A DNA stretch of 64,000 bases from an uncultured Bacteroidales bacterium. Its GTDB lineage: Bacteria > Bacteroidota > Bacteroidia > Bacteroidales > UBA932. The stretch lies in assembly GCA_937899055.1 (NCBI GenBank), contig CALBPX010000061.1:57981-121980 (forward strand), read 5' to 3'. Below, in pieces: positions 8,514-17,687 of the stretch; position 1 is the stretch's first letter, and each line of letters starts with the position of its first letter. A model generated the notes under the pieces. That model saw only the letters and a program-made list of their open reading frames with translations. It was not told the origin of the DNA and did no database searches. The position numbers and the translations under genes were made by a program.

Positions 8514-9533
8514 ATGAATACAATTATCTTTACTGTCGTCACACTGGCAATTTTGGGTTTGCTGTTGGCGATTGTGCTCTACATTGTTGCTCAGAAATTC
8601 AAGGTGGAGGAAGATCCCAGGATCGACACCGTTGAGTCTCTGATGCCGGGAGCAAACTGCGGAGGATGCGGAAAGGCCGGTTGCCGGGCATTTGCAGAAT
8701 CTGCCGTAAAAGATGGTCTGGACAATCTCTTCTGCCCTTTAGGCGGCAATGCTACTATGCAGAAAGTTGCTGAGGCTCTTGGGCTTACAGTTGAGGCCAA
8801 AGACCCTCAGGTTGCTGTTCTGAGATGCAACGGCAACTGCCAGAAGAGAAAGAAAACCACAAAGTACGAGGGTGTTACATCCTGTGCCACCGTGGCCGCT
8901 CTTTACGGCGGAGAAACAGACTGCCTTTTCGGCTGTCTGGGTTATGGCGACTGCCAGGCTGCCTGCAAGTTCGACGCTCTTAAAATCAATCTCGAAACCG
9001 GACTTCCGGAAATTGACGAAGAAAAATGTACCGCCTGCGGTGCCTGTACAAAGGCTTGTCCAAAGCTCCTTCTGGAACTGAGGAACAAAGGGCCTAAGGG
9101 CAGGAGGGTCTATGTGGCTTGCCGTAACAAGGATAAGGGGGCCGTTGCACGCAAGGCCTGCCTGTCTGCCTGCATTGGCTGCGGAAAGTGCGCAAAGGTA
9201 TGTCCGTTCGGAGCCATTACGGTTGAAACCAACCTTGCTTACATAGACTTTACAAAGTGCCGTATGTGCCGCAAGTGCGTAACCGAATGTCCTACGGGAG
9301 CAATCCATGAAGTAAACTTTCCTCCGAGGCCTGCGGCAGTAAAACCTGCGGCAGCAACACCCGCAGCGGCCTCTCAGGCAACACCCGCAGCAGCAAAACC
9401 TGCGGCAGCAACACCTGCAGCGGCAAAACCTGCGGCAGCAACACCCGCAGCAGCCTCTCAGGCAACACCACCCGCAGCAGCAACTGCTCCGGCAGAAAAG
9501 AAAGTAGAAATTCCGGTACAAAAAACAGAATAG
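8514..9533 (+). CDS. rnfB: Rnf complex ferredoxin subunit B
   Basis: Electron-transfer subunit of the Rnf complex, which couples reduced ferredoxin:NAD+ oxidation to Na+ or H+ pumping. It is 339 residues long. An N-terminal membrane anchor (about 3-25) is followed by the NCGGCGKAGC motif and a downstream Cys that bind a 4Fe-4S cluster, then several further clusters: CTACGACTKACP, CIGCGKCAKVCP and CRMCRKCVTECP. The last ~65 residues are an unusual Ala/Pro tail built from repeats such as KPAAATPAAASQAT. rnfC starts three bases after its stop. Confidence 0.96.
   Translation: MNTIIFTVVTLAILGLLLAIVLYIVAQKFKVEEDPRIDTVESLMPGANCGGCGKAGCRAFAESAVKDGLDNLFCPLGGNATMQKVAEALGLTVEAKDPQVAVLRCNGNCQKRKKTTKYEGVTSCATVAALYGGETDCLFGCLGYGDCQAACKFDALKINLETGLPEIDEEKCTACGACTKACPKLLLELRNKGPKGRRVYVACRNKDKGAVARKACLSACIGCGKCAKVCPFGAITVETNLAYIDFTKCRMCRKCVTECPTGAIHEVNFPPRPAAVKPAAATPAAASQATPAAAKPAAATPAAAKPAAATPAAASQATPPAAATAPAEKKVEIPVQKTE
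9336..9490 (+). repeat. Ala/Pro-coding imperfect repeats at the 3' end of rnfB
   Basis: Imperfect direct repeats built from blocks such as AAACCTGCGGCAGCAACAC and CCTCTCAGGCAACACC encode the KPAAATPAAASQAT-type tail of RnfB. Copy number may vary by slippage. The tail is expected to be disordered. Confidence 0.75.
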
Positions 9534-9536
9534 GTT

Positions 9537-10868
9537 ATGAGAACATTCAAAATGGGAGGCGTCCATCCTGCAGACAAAAAAATATCCAAGGACGCTAAAA
9601 TAGAAAGGCTGCCTATTCCAAAGCTTGTGTATATTTCAATGGCACAGCATCTTGGCGCTCCTGCCGCACCGTGTGTAGCAGTTGGCGACAAGGTTAAGGT
9701 CGGGCAGGTGATTGCAAATCCTACAGGTTTTGTTTCTGCACCGGTACATTCATCGGTCAGCGGTACGGTAAAGGCTATAAGTATGGTCAACGACCTTGCA
9801 AAGAGGCCGGTAAACACCATAACCATAGAAGTTGAAGGCGACGAGTGGATGGAAGACATAGACCGCTCGGAAGATATCGTCAGAGAAATCAAACTGGAAA
9901 AACAGGAAATAATAGACCGCATAAAGGCCTGTGGCGTAGTTGGTTTGGGAGGTGCTACATTCCCTACGAGCATTAAGCTTTCTCCTCCTCCTACGGCAAA
10001 GCCTACATGTGTGATTATAAACGGAGCGGAGTGCGAACCTTATCTTACTTCCGACTACAGAGTAATGGTTGAAATGCCGGAGCAGGTGCTCATCGGCGGA
10101 ACCATCCTCATGAAGGCCCTGGGAGTAGATAAATGCTATGTGGGAATAGAGGAAAACAAGCCGGAGGCAATTAAGAAACTTTCTTCTCTGGCGCCTCAAT
10201 ATCCGGGCGTTGAGATTGTTACGCTCAAGAAAAAATATCCGCAGGGCGGAGAAAAGCAGCTCATAGATGCCGTAATAGGCAAGAAGGTTCCTTCCGGCGG
10301 ACTTCCGGTAGATACCGGAGCCGTAGTCCAGAATATAGGTACCGCCTTTGCGGTTTATGAGGCCGTTCAGAAAAACAAGCCTTTGTTTGAGGGCATAATG
10401 ACCGTTACCGGAGACTGCGCCAAAGAGCAGAAGAACTATCTGCACAGGGTTGGAACCCCGCTGAGTTTCATCATGGAACAGTGCGGAGGTGTTCCGGAGG
10501 ATGCCGTAAAGATAATAAGCGGCGGACCTATGATGGGCAAGGCCATTGCCAACATAGATGCTCCTACGCTCAAGGGAACATCCTCCATCCTCTATATGAC
10601 CGAGGCTCAGACAAAGCGCCGGCCGGAGAGCAACTGCATCCGTTGCGGCAAGTGCGTAAGTGCCTGTCCTATGGGCCTTGAGCCTTATCTGCTGAATAAA
10701 CTCGGCAGGGCTGCAATGATGGACGAACTTGAGGAACACCATGTTTATGACTGTATCGAGTGCGGTTGTTGCTCGTTCACCTGTCCGGCATATATTCCTC
10801 TGCTGGATACCATCCGCCAGAGCAAGGCATCGGTGATGAAAATAATGAGGAGCCGTCCTAAGAAATAA
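9537..10868 (+). CDS. rnfC: Rnf complex subunit C
   Basis: Peripheral NADH-side subunit of the Rnf complex, 443 residues. The N-terminal part is a barrel-sandwich, lipoyl-like region. The Gly-rich GLGGATFPTSIKL is the FMN/NADH-binding signature of this family (shared with NuoF). Two C-terminal 4Fe-4S motifs follow: CIRCGKCVSACPMG and CIECGCCSFTCPAY. Length and order are normal for RnfC, without the long repetitive tail seen in enterobacteria. It is followed 42 bases later by rnfD. Confidence 0.97.
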   Translation: MRTFKMGGVHPADKKISKDAKIERLPIPKLVYISMAQHLGAPAAPCVAVGDKVKVGQVIANPTGFVSAPVHSSVSGTVKAISMVNDLAKRPVNTITIEVEGDEWMEDIDRSEDIVREIKLEKQEIIDRIKACGVVGLGGATFPTSIKLSPPPTAKPTCVIINGAECEPYLTSDYRVMVEMPEQVLIGGTILMKALGVDKCYVGIEENKPEAIKKLSSLAPQYPGVEIVTLKKKYPQGGEKQLIDAVIGKKVPSGGLPVDTGAVVQNIGTAFAVYEAVQKNKPLFEGIMTVTGDCAKEQKNYLHRVGTPLSFIMEQCGGVPEDAVKIISGGPMMGKAIANIDAPTLKGTSSILYMTEAQTKRRPESNCIRCGKCVSACPMGLEPYLLNKLGRAAMMDELEEHHVYDCIECGCCSFTCPAYIPLLDTIRQSKASVMKIMRSRPKK

Positions 10869-10910
10869 CAGGGGAGGCGTATTTGTAAGATTATTAAAAA
10901 CATTCAACAA

Positions 10911-11939
10911 ATGAATACATTGATTGTATCTCCTTCTCCTCATGTTCACGGGAAGGAATCAACCAGAAAGATAATGGGCGATGTGATTATTGCACTTCTG
11001 CCCGCCGTTCTGGTTTCGATCTGGTTCTTTGGCCTGAGTGCAATACATCTGGTATGCGTGAGCGTACTCTCATGCGTTGTGTTTGAGTATCTGATCCAGA
11101 AACTGCTTCTTAAAGGAAGAAGCACCGTGGGAGATCTTTCCGCAGTGGTTACTGGAGTGCTTTTGGCTCTGAACCTTCCGGTCTGCTCTCCTTGGTGGCT
11201 CATCGTCATAGGTGCCTTTGTGGCAATAGGCGTTGCAAAGATGACATTCGGAGGTCTTGGCCAGAACCTGTTCAATCCGGCTCTTGTAGCCCGTGTGGTT
11301 CTGCTGGTTTCGTTCCCGGTTCTTATGACCTCAACTGCATTCCACGCTCCCGAAACCGGTTACCTTTTCGGCAATTCTGATGTAGCTGCCACAGCCCTTG
11401 ATGCCACTTCCGGTGCAACTCCGCTGGGGTTTGTAAAAGAGCAGTTGGCAAAGGGAGTGCCTATGCAGGAAATTATGGCAACCCCGGGGCTGTCCTACAC
11501 TCAGCTTCTGTTTGCAAGGCTGGGCGGCAGCGCAGGAGAGCTTTCTGCAATAGCCTTGATAATAGGCTTTATCTACCTTCTCTGCAGAAGGGTCATAAAG
11601 CCTTGGATATCGCTGAGCATACTGCTTACGGTATTTGTTTTTGCAGGCATTCTCTGGCTTGCCAATCCGGCTAAATTCACAGATCCGGTATTCAATCTGC
11701 TGAGTGGAGGTTTGCTCCTGGGAGCATTCTTCATGGCAACAGACTATGTAACAAGCCCTATGACGGCCAAAGGTCAGGTTATCTTTGGAATAGGCATAGG
11801 TATAATAACCATATTGATAAGAGAGTTCGGAGCCTATCCGGAAGGAGTTTCGTTTGCCATTCTGATTATGAATGCAACCGTTCCTCTGCTGAACAGGTTC
11901 CAGCCTAAGAGATTTGCGGTGGAGGCGCAGAAAAAGTAA
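10911..11939 (+). CDS. rnfD: Rnf complex membrane subunit D
   Basis: Integral membrane subunit of the Rnf complex (NqrB/RnfD family), 342 residues with about eight to ten hydrophobic helices. The segment DATSGATPLGF (about residues 161-171) carries the threonine to which FMN is covalently bound in this family. Its stop overlaps the start of rnfG by one base (TAATG), suggesting translational coupling. FMN attachment needs an ApbE flavin transferase, which is not in this window. Confidence 0.97.
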   Translation: MNTLIVSPSPHVHGKESTRKIMGDVIIALLPAVLVSIWFFGLSAIHLVCVSVLSCVVFEYLIQKLLLKGRSTVGDLSAVVTGVLLALNLPVCSPWWLIVIGAFVAIGVAKMTFGGLGQNLFNPALVARVVLLVSFPVLMTSTAFHAPETGYLFGNSDVAATALDATSGATPLGFVKEQLAKGVPMQEIMATPGLSYTQLLFARLGGSAGELSAIALIIGFIYLLCRRVIKPWISLSILLTVFVFAGILWLANPAKFTDPVFNLLSGGLLLGAFFMATDYVTSPMTAKGQVIFGIGIGIITILIREFGAYPEGVSFAILIMNATVPLLNRFQPKRFAVEAQKK

Positions 11940-12538
11940 TGGCTATAAAATCTTCACTCAGAAACATGGTAGTTGTGCTCACGCTGGTATGCCTGGGCGC
12001 ATCTGCCGCAGTAGCAGTTGTTTACGCTGTTACTAAAGATCCTATCGCCGCTGCCGTTGCAGACAAGACCAACAAGGCGATTGAGGAAGTTGTTCCTTCG
12101 TTCGACAACAATCCTTCAGAAGAAACCATGATGGTAGTGGCCGACCTTCAGAACCCCGCAGAAACCAACAAGGTTTATGTTGCCAGAAAGGGCGGAGAGA
12201 TTGTAGGTTATGCTATAGAGAGTACCACCAAGAAGGGCTTTGGCGGTCCGTTCACCATTATGGTGGGCTTTACTCCGGACGGAAAAGTTTACAACACTTC
12301 CGTTCTTTCCCACTCCGAAACCCCAGGTCTGGGAGCCAAGATTACAGACAAGGGCAGTCATTTTATTACCCAGTGGAAAGACAAGAACCTTACGGACGGA
12401 AGCGTAAACCTTACAGTTAAGAAAGATGGCGGAGACATTGATGCCATAACCGCATCTACCATATCTTCAAGGGCTTTCTGCAATGCTATGGAGATTGCCG
12501 CCAATGTCTTCAACAATATTTCCACCGAAAAACATTAG
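11939..12538 (+). CDS. rnfG: Rnf complex flavoprotein subunit G
   Basis: Periplasm-facing flavoprotein subunit, 199 residues, with one N-terminal transmembrane helix and an FMN-binding domain. Family features include HSETPGLGAKI and, near the C-terminus, the flavinylation site region DAITASTISSRAF. The usual motif is [S/T]GAT; here it reads TAST, keeping the acceptor threonine but changing the Gly and Ala. Whether this is a normal clade variant cannot be told from the sequence alone. It overlaps rnfD by one base and lies three bases before rnfE. Confidence 0.94.
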   Translation: MAIKSSLRNMVVVLTLVCLGASAAVAVVYAVTKDPIAAAVADKTNKAIEEVVPSFDNNPSEETMMVVADLQNPAETNKVYVARKGGEIVGYAIESTTKKGFGGPFTIMVGFTPDGKVYNTSVLSHSETPGLGAKITDKGSHFITQWKDKNLTDGSVNLTVKKDGGDIDAITASTISSRAFCNAMEIAANVFNNISTEKH

Positions 12539-12541
12539 ACT

Positions 12542-13135
12542 ATGAGCAAATTCAAATATCTGATAGACGGTATTGTAAAGAACAACCCTACGTTTGTTCT
12601 GGTTTTGGGTATGTGCCCTACGCTGGCAACTACCACTTCGGCCATAAACGGTATGGGTATGGGACTTGCCACCACGGCTGTTCTCATCTGTTCCAACATG
12701 GTTATATCCCTGCTTGCTCCGGTGATTCCGAACAAGGTCAGGATACCTTGCTACATTGTGGTAATTGCCGCATTTGTAACTGTGGTTCAGTTTGTAATGC
12801 AGGCTTTTACGCCAAGCCTTTACGAGACCCTCGGAATCTTTATTCCGTTGATTGTGGTCAACTGTATTGTTCTGGGCCGTGCGGAGGCTTTTGCCAACAA
12901 ACATTCTGTTGGCGAGAGTGCTTTGGACGGAATAGGCATAGGTATAGGCTTTACTCTTGCGCTCACATGCATCGGTCTGGTAAGAGAGTTGCTGGGCAAT
13001 CTTTCAGCCTTTGACAACAAGTTCTCTTCTTCTGACGGAATGTTGGTATTTGTACTTGCTCCCGGAGCCTTCCTGGTTCTGGGTTACCTGATGGTATTGT
13101 TCAACAGGCTCAAAGACCGCAAGAAAAAAGCCTGA
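12542..13135 (+). CDS. rnfE: Rnf complex membrane subunit E
   Basis: Integral membrane subunit of the Rnf complex (RnfE/NqrD family), 197 residues with about six helices. Conserved features include NPTFVLVLGMCPTLA at the N-terminus, FIPLIVVNCIVLGRAEAFA in the middle, and LALTCIGLVRELLG. Together with RnfA it forms a pseudo-symmetric pair that holds a buried iron-sulfur centre between the Cys-containing half-helices. It ends with a basic tail (KDRKKKA). rnfA follows after 27 bases. Confidence 0.97.
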   Translation: MSKFKYLIDGIVKNNPTFVLVLGMCPTLATTTSAINGMGMGLATTAVLICSNMVISLLAPVIPNKVRIPCYIVVIAAFVTVVQFVMQAFTPSLYETLGIFIPLIVVNCIVLGRAEAFANKHSVGESALDGIGIGIGFTLALTCIGLVRELLGNLSAFDNKFSSSDGMLVFVLAPGAFLVLGYLMVLFNRLKDRKKKA

Positions 13136-13162
13136 GCAGTGTAATTCTTAAAAGAAAAGATT

Positions 13163-13783
13163 ATGGAATATTTGATTATCATAATATCGGCTGTATTCGT
13201 AAACAACGTAGTACTCAGCCAGTTCCTTGGAATCTGCCCGTTTTTGGGAGTATCCAAGAAGGTTTCCACTGCCTTTGGAATGAGCCTTGCCCTTGTGCTT
13301 GTGATGGGCCTTGCCACCCTGGTTACATATCTCATCCAGAACTATGTATTGATAAACACATGGTTCGGACAGAAGATAGACATAACATTCATGCAGACCA
13401 TAGTGTTCATCCTTGTGATTGCCGCTCTGGTTCAGATGGTAGAAATCATACTCAAGAAAATCAATCCTACGCTGTATCAGGCTTTGGGAATTTTCCTTCC
13501 TCTGATTACTACCAACTGCGCAGTTTTGGGGGCTTCCATTCTGGTTGTAACCAAGGAATTTGCTGCCAAGGGAGTTGAGTCTCACATGATGAACCTGGGA
13601 GAAAGCGTGGTTTATTCCATGAGCCTTGCAATAGGTTTTGGAATAGCTATCATCCTGTTTGCCGGAATGAGGGAGCAGCTGGAACTGAGCAACGTTCCCA
13701 AGGCAATGAGAGGCACTCCCATAGCTCTTATTACCGCCGGCCTTCTGGCTTTGGCCTTCATGGGCTTCCAGGGCATGGTATAG
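13163..13783 (+). CDS. rnfA: Rnf complex membrane subunit A
   Basis: Integral membrane subunit of the Rnf complex (RnfA/NqrE family), 206 residues, slightly longer than the usual ~193. Signatures are NNVVLSQFLGICPFLGVS at the N-terminus and FLPLITTNCAVLGA in the middle, the latter with the conserved Cys of the half-helix that faces RnfE. It is the last recognisable rnf gene, so the set B, C, D, G, E, A is complete. An ATCGCTGA motif (minus orientation) lies in the gap after it at 13791. Confidence 0.97.
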   Translation: MEYLIIIISAVFVNNVVLSQFLGICPFLGVSKKVSTAFGMSLALVLVMGLATLVTYLIQNYVLINTWFGQKIDITFMQTIVFILVIAALVQMVEIILKKINPTLYQALGIFLPLITTNCAVLGASILVVTKEFAAKGVESHMMNLGESVVYSMSLAIGFGIAIILFAGMREQLELSNVPKAMRGTPIALITAGLLALAFMGFQGMV

Positions 13784-13805
13784 TTTTTACTCAGCGATAG
13801 GTTTT

Positions 13806-14108
13806 ATGGCAGAGGACAAGAAGCAAATACTGGGCAGACTGATTACCGCAGTGGAGATTGAGGCTCTGATGCGGGAAGGCCGCAACGAGGAAGCCCTCGG
13901 CTGCCTGAAGGCCCTTCTGAAGAAGGAGCCCCTCAACTCCTATGCCTGGTATCTTCTTGGAAACCTCTACAGCCGGAGCCAGTTTTACCGTGAGGCTCTT
14001 GAAGCCTACAACAATGCAAAACTCATTGAGCCGGAAGGTCCCGCAGCTGCAGCAGTAGATTGGGTTGTGGAGCAGATGAACTCAGAACTTAAAAATTTTC
14101 ATATATGA
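13806..14108 (+). CDS. Small tetratricopeptide-repeat protein
   Basis: A 100-residue cytoplasmic protein without signal peptide. Two TPR helix pairs are visible: about residues 17-40 (REGRNEEALGCLKALLKKEP) and 43-75 (SYAWYLLGNLYSRSQFYREA followed by LEAYNNAKLIEP). Such short TPR proteins bind other proteins; no partner can be named. It follows rnfA by 22 bases and overlaps the next gene by four bases (ATGA), so it is probably co-translated with the DUF5117 protease. Confidence 0.8.
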   Translation: MAEDKKQILGRLITAVEIEALMREGRNEEALGCLKALLKKEPLNSYAWYLLGNLYSRSQFYREALEAYNNAKLIEPEGPAAAAVDWVVEQMNSELKNFHI

Positions 14109-16702
14109 ACAAGAATCTAAAAATCAGGCTGACTTACTTGATGTCGGCCTTTTGCGTTGCCGCAGTCTTGAGTTTCAGTACTCAGCCGGCTTTTGCTCAG
14201 CGAAATCCTAACGGCGGTCAGGGTACTCCTCCAGCCGCTCAGGGTCAGCCGGGAGCTCCCGGTCAGCCTGGCCAGCAGGCTCAGAAAAAGAAAGGCCCTG
14301 AGTCTTTGGACAAGTTTGTAAAGAAAGATGCAAAGGTGATGAAGGGCCTTACCACGGTCTATAACCAGGAAGGCAAGTACTACATCAGCATCAACGATTC
14401 CATCATAGGCAGAGACCTTGAACTGGTTTCCAGGATAGGCAAGAGCGCCGAGGGCGGAAGAAGAGGCTTCAACGGCTATGCCGGAGATGTTGTAGGCGAG
14501 GCTATGGTAAGATTCTCCAAAGGGCCTGACAACAAGATATTCCTGCATCAGGTTATGCTACGCGAAAGGGCCACGGGAAGCATGGCGGAAAACGTAAAGA
14601 ATTCCAACACTCCAGCCATCGTAGCTTCGTTTGACATCGTTGCCTGGAACCAGGACAAGACAGAAAACCTGATAGATGTTTCCAGCTTCCTTCTCACGGA
14701 AAACTCGCTGCTTCACTTCAACAGATTCCTCAAACGCTCCTTCACCCTTCAGAACATTGCAAGAGACCGTTCTTACGTAGAGGAAATCAAGACCTATCCC
14801 ATCAACACTGAGTTCAAGACAGTTGTAACATACGGAAAGGAAAACGGCGGCTCTGCAACCTACGGATACAACGCTTCTTTGGTTCTGCTGCCCAAGGAGC
14901 CTATGATGGGCCGTATCATGGACCCCAGAGTAGGTTTCTTTACAGTCCGTTACACAGATTTTGACATGAATCCTCAGGGCGTAAAGCAGGTCAGCCTTGC
15001 AGCCCGCTGGAGACTGGAACCCAAGAAAGAAGACCTACAGAAATATCTCAACGGAGAGCTTGTAGAACCTCAGAAGCCCATCGTGATATATATAGACCCT
15101 TCCACTCCAAAGGAATGGGTTCCTTACCTGATAGCAGGCGTAAACGACTGGCAGGCTGCCTTTGAGCAGGCCGGTTTCAAGAATGCGATTGTGGCCCGCC
15201 AGGCTCCTTCAAAGGAAGAAGATCCTACATGGAGCCTCGACGATGCAACCCATTCGGCTATAGTTTACAAGCCGTCCGATGTAGCCAATGCCAGCGGCCC
15301 CCATGTTTCAGATCCCCGCAGCGGCGAAATCATAGAAACCCACATCAACTGGTATCACAATGTGATGAACCTTCTGAGGAACTGGTACTTTGTTCAATGT
15401 GCTCCGAGCGACCCCATGGCCCGCAACATGCAGCTGCCTACGGAACTCATGGGAGAACTCATCCGTTTTGTATCTTCTCACGAGGTGGGCCACACCCTTG
15501 GTCTGAGGCATAATTTTGCCGGCAGCAACTGCCCCATCTACACGGTTCAGAACCTGAAGAACGTAGAGTTCCTAAAGAAGTACGGACATGCTTCCTCAAT
15601 CATGGACTATGCCCGTTTCCTGTACCTTGCAGAAGAAAAGGACAACATACCCCAGAACCTTCTGTTCCCTAACATAGGTCCTTACGACAAGTGGGCAATT
15701 GAATGGGGTTACAGGTATTATCCTCAGTTCACAGACCCTGTAAAGGAGAACGAGTACCTCAAGACCGTAGTTACTGAAAAGCTCAAAGATCCTTCAGGAG
15801 TTTATAAGTTTGGTACGGAGAGCGACCCTTCAGACCCTCGTTACCAGAGCGAAGACCTGGGAGTAAACCAGATAGAAAGCAACGAAATAGGAATGAACAA
15901 CCTCAAGGTCATAATGGCCAACATAGAAAAGTGGACTGCAACTCCCAACGAGCCTTATGACAATCTCCGCGATATTTATGATCAGGTTGTAAACCAGTAC
16001 AAGCGTTACATCAACCATGCAGCCAAGTATATCGGAGGAATCTACACCGAGGAGAAACTCTCCGACGAACCCGGCAACATCCGCACTTTTGTAGATAAGG
16101 CAAAGCAGCAGGAGGCTCTCGCTTTCCTCAAGAAGCATTTCTTTACCACGCCAAAGTGGCTGCTCAAAGACGAGGTCTTCCTCAAGACCAAGCGCAACAA
16201 GACCGATATCATGAGCGGTATCTACAGCGGTACCCTGGGCAAGCTTCTGGACAACCGAGTCCTGGATAACCTCTGCAAGGCTGAGGTCATGAACGGCAAA
16301 GCTGCCTATACCATAGAGAATTTCTTCACAGACATGAATGCCATTGTGTTTGCGCCCATGCCGGCTGATCCTCAGGAGGCCGCTTACCGCAGACTCATGC
16401 AGAAGATATATGTGCAGAAACTCTGCGATATGTACACCGGAAGCGGCAACGGCAACTCCAGCGGCGGAATGATAGTGATTTACACTCCCGAAGAAAACGG
16501 CAACTCCGATGTGTCGTCTATGATACTCGGCCAGTTGGAGATGTTGCAGAACAAGTTCAAGGCAGCATCTGCCACTACCACCACCCTCAACGGGGCACAC
16601 AACCGTTTCCTCTATGAGAGAGTGCGCCGTGCCATTACAGACCAGAGGCAGAAGGCTGCGGCCCCTGCGGCAACCGCAACGCCGTTCAGGATAGACGACT
16701 GA
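14105..16702 (+). CDS. Zinc-dependent metalloprotease, DUF5117/DUF5118 family
   Basis: An 865-residue exported protein. A Sec signal peptide ends near AFAQ (about residue 32) and is followed by a Pro/Gln/Gly-rich linker (residues ~33-60). The body carries the metzincin-like zinc site HEVGHTLGLRH at residues 459-469 (three His ligands and the catalytic Glu). The family is common in Bacteroidota as DUF5117-DUF4953-DUF5118 proteins and is thought to act on peptides in the periplasm or outside the cell; the substrate is unknown. It is the last gene of the long plus-strand run and is followed by a hairpin terminator. Confidence 0.88.
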   Translation: MNKNLKIRLTYLMSAFCVAAVLSFSTQPAFAQRNPNGGQGTPPAAQGQPGAPGQPGQQAQKKKGPESLDKFVKKDAKVMKGLTTVYNQEGKYYISINDSIIGRDLELVSRIGKSAEGGRRGFNGYAGDVVGEAMVRFSKGPDNKIFLHQVMLRERATGSMAENVKNSNTPAIVASFDIVAWNQDKTENLIDVSSFLLTENSLLHFNRFLKRSFTLQNIARDRSYVEEIKTYPINTEFKTVVTYGKENGGSATYGYNASLVLLPKEPMMGRIMDPRVGFFTVRYTDFDMNPQGVKQVSLAARWRLEPKKEDLQKYLNGELVEPQKPIVIYIDPSTPKEWVPYLIAGVNDWQAAFEQAGFKNAIVARQAPSKEEDPTWSLDDATHSAIVYKPSDVANASGPHVSDPRSGEIIETHINWYHNVMNLLRNWYFVQCAPSDPMARNMQLPTELMGELIRFVSSHEVGHTLGLRHNFAGSNCPIYTVQNLKNVEFLKKYGHASSIMDYARFLYLAEEKDNIPQNLLFPNIGPYDKWAIEWGYRYYPQFTDPVKENEYLKTVVTEKLKDPSGVYKFGTESDPSDPRYQSEDLGVNQIESNEIGMNNLKVIMANIEKWTATPNEPYDNLRDIYDQVVNQYKRYINHAAKYIGGIYTEEKLSDEPGNIRTFVDKAKQQEALAFLKKHFFTTPKWLLKDEVFLKTKRNKTDIMSGIYSGTLGKLLDNRVLDNLCKAEVMNGKAAYTIENFFTDMNAIVFAPMPADPQEAAYRRLMQKIYVQKLCDMYTGSGNGNSSGGMIVIYTPEENGNSDVSSMILGQLEMLQNKFKAASATTTTLNGAHNRFLYERVRRAITDQRQKAAAPAATATPFRIDD

Positions 16703-16715
16703 TGGAAATGAAAAA

Positions 16716-16735
16716 GGGTTGGCTTTTGCCAACCC
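16716..16735 (+). terminator. Hairpin terminator after the DUF5117 gene
   Basis: A perfect 8-bp stem, GGGTTGGC / GCCAACCC, with a TTTT loop, lies 13 bases after the stop. It is preceded by an A run and followed by ATTTCTC, a weak U tract. It closes the run of genes that begins at 2415. Confidence 0.7.
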
Positions 16736-16872
16736 ATTTCTCAAACCTAAAAATTAACCTATGAAAAAACTACGCTTTAGATATTGCAAAGCCCGTGCCA
16801 CAAATCTTCATCGCTGAAGAAAAAAGTTGCAGGTTTCTGTGCTTTTTATCTAAAACGTTATTTTTCAATGGT
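16736..16872. other. Gene-free gap with a small hairpin
   Basis: No convincing gene lies between the terminator and the end of the cyclophilin gene. An 18-codon open frame (16761, MKKLRFRYCKARATN...) starts with a typical ATGAAAAAA but is too short to support. A perfect 6-bp inverted repeat, TCTTCA-TCGC-TGAAGA (16805-16820), contains one copy of the dispersed ATCGCTGA motif. Confidence 0.4.
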
Positions 16873-17568
16873 TTATTTTACAGGTAATATTGAAATTATT
16901 TTTATGTCGGTGTTCGGGAGATCTCTTTTGCGAGCTCCGGTAGCAACACTGGCTATCTTATCAACCACATCAAGTCCGCTGACCGTTTCGCCAAATACGG
17001 TATAGTCTCCGTCCAGCTGCTTGCAGGCGGTAGCATCCTGTACAATGTAGAACTGGCTGCCGGAAGAAGCCTTTTCTGGATTGGACATATCGCCTTTGCG
17101 GGCTGCAGCCAAGGCTCCCTTCTTGTGCAGGTGCAGAGGCTTGCCGTCTTCCGAGCGCATTTCTGCCGGAATGGTGTAGCCAGGGCCGCCGGTTCCGAAT
17201 ACATCTATACGGTCAGGATAAGAACGGGTGTAGGGGTCTCCGGTCTGAATCATAAAGCCACGGATGACGCGGTGGAAAGTAATGTCGTTGTAGAACTTTA
17301 CGGAAGCCAGACGAATGAAATTTTTCTTGTGTTTGGGTGTGTCTTCGTAGAGTTTTACACGGATGGTGCCCATGGTTGTGACAATGTCGAACTGAGGTTC
17401 TGCTCCCAGAGAATCTGGGTTGAAAGCAAGTTCCGGTTCGGCTTTCTTTTCCGTTTCGGCCTGCTGAGTTTGAGGCTGTTCTGGCTGTTCCTGCTGGGTT
17501 TTATCTCCGCCTTTGCAGGAGAAGAGCAAAAATGAACATGCTGCTGCTAACATAAATATCTGTTTCAT
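16873..17568 (-). CDS. Lipoprotein cyclophilin-type peptidyl-prolyl isomerase
   Basis: A 231-residue cyclophilin that speeds cis-trans isomerisation at proline. The start at 17568 (MKQIFMLAAACSFLLFSC) gives a lipoprotein signal with the lipobox LFSC; a longer frame from 17610 would bury that signal and was rejected. After a Gln/Glu/Pro-rich linker of about 35 residues comes the isomerase core, with FHRVIRGFMIQTGDP (catalytic Arg and Phe/Gln region) and GSQFYIVQ. The protein is expected to be membrane-anchored and face the periplasm. The gene stands alone on the minus strand between two plus-strand blocks. Confidence 0.93.
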   Translation of the reverse strand: MKQIFMLAAACSFLLFSCKGGDKTQQEQPEQPQTQQAETEKKAEPELAFNPDSLGAEPQFDIVTTMGTIRVKLYEDTPKHKKNFIRLASVKFYNDITFHRVIRGFMIQTGDPYTRSYPDRIDVFGTGGPGYTIPAEMRSEDGKPLHLHKKGALAAARKGDMSNPEKASSGSQFYIVQDATACKQLDGDYTVFGETVSGLDVVDKIASVATGARKRDLPNTDIKIISILPVK

Positions 17569-17671
17569 AATTCTTGAAATTGATTTCTGTCTGTAATGCT
17601 CCAAAGGCATAAATTCACAACAAATATAATCAATATGAAAAATCCGGGTTATAGCGAGTGGATTATTTGAT

Positions 17672-17679
17672 TAACTTTG
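17672..17679 (+). promoter_or_regulatory. Putative -7 element for the patatin-barrel gene
   Basis: TAACTTTG matches TAnnTTTG and ends nine bases before the ATG at 17688, implying a very short leader. No clear TTTG -33 element stands upstream, so this is tentative. Confidence 0.4.
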
Positions 17680-17687
17680 GAGACTAT

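Noticed and set aside
9330..9533. RnfB Ala/Pro tail as a frameshift or assembly fault
   Set aside because: The frame stays open to a stop three bases before rnfC, and the repeats are in phase with codons, so a real disordered tail is more likely.
9750..10949. A 399-codon minus-strand open frame opposite rnfC
   Set aside because: It is antisense to a clear rnfC with conserved motifs; its own translation is rich in Arg, His, Cys and Tyr and has no family signature.
16761..16817. Small 18-codon frame starting ATGAAAAAACTACGC
   Set aside because: It is too short, has no conserved feature, and lies just after a terminator with no promoter seen.
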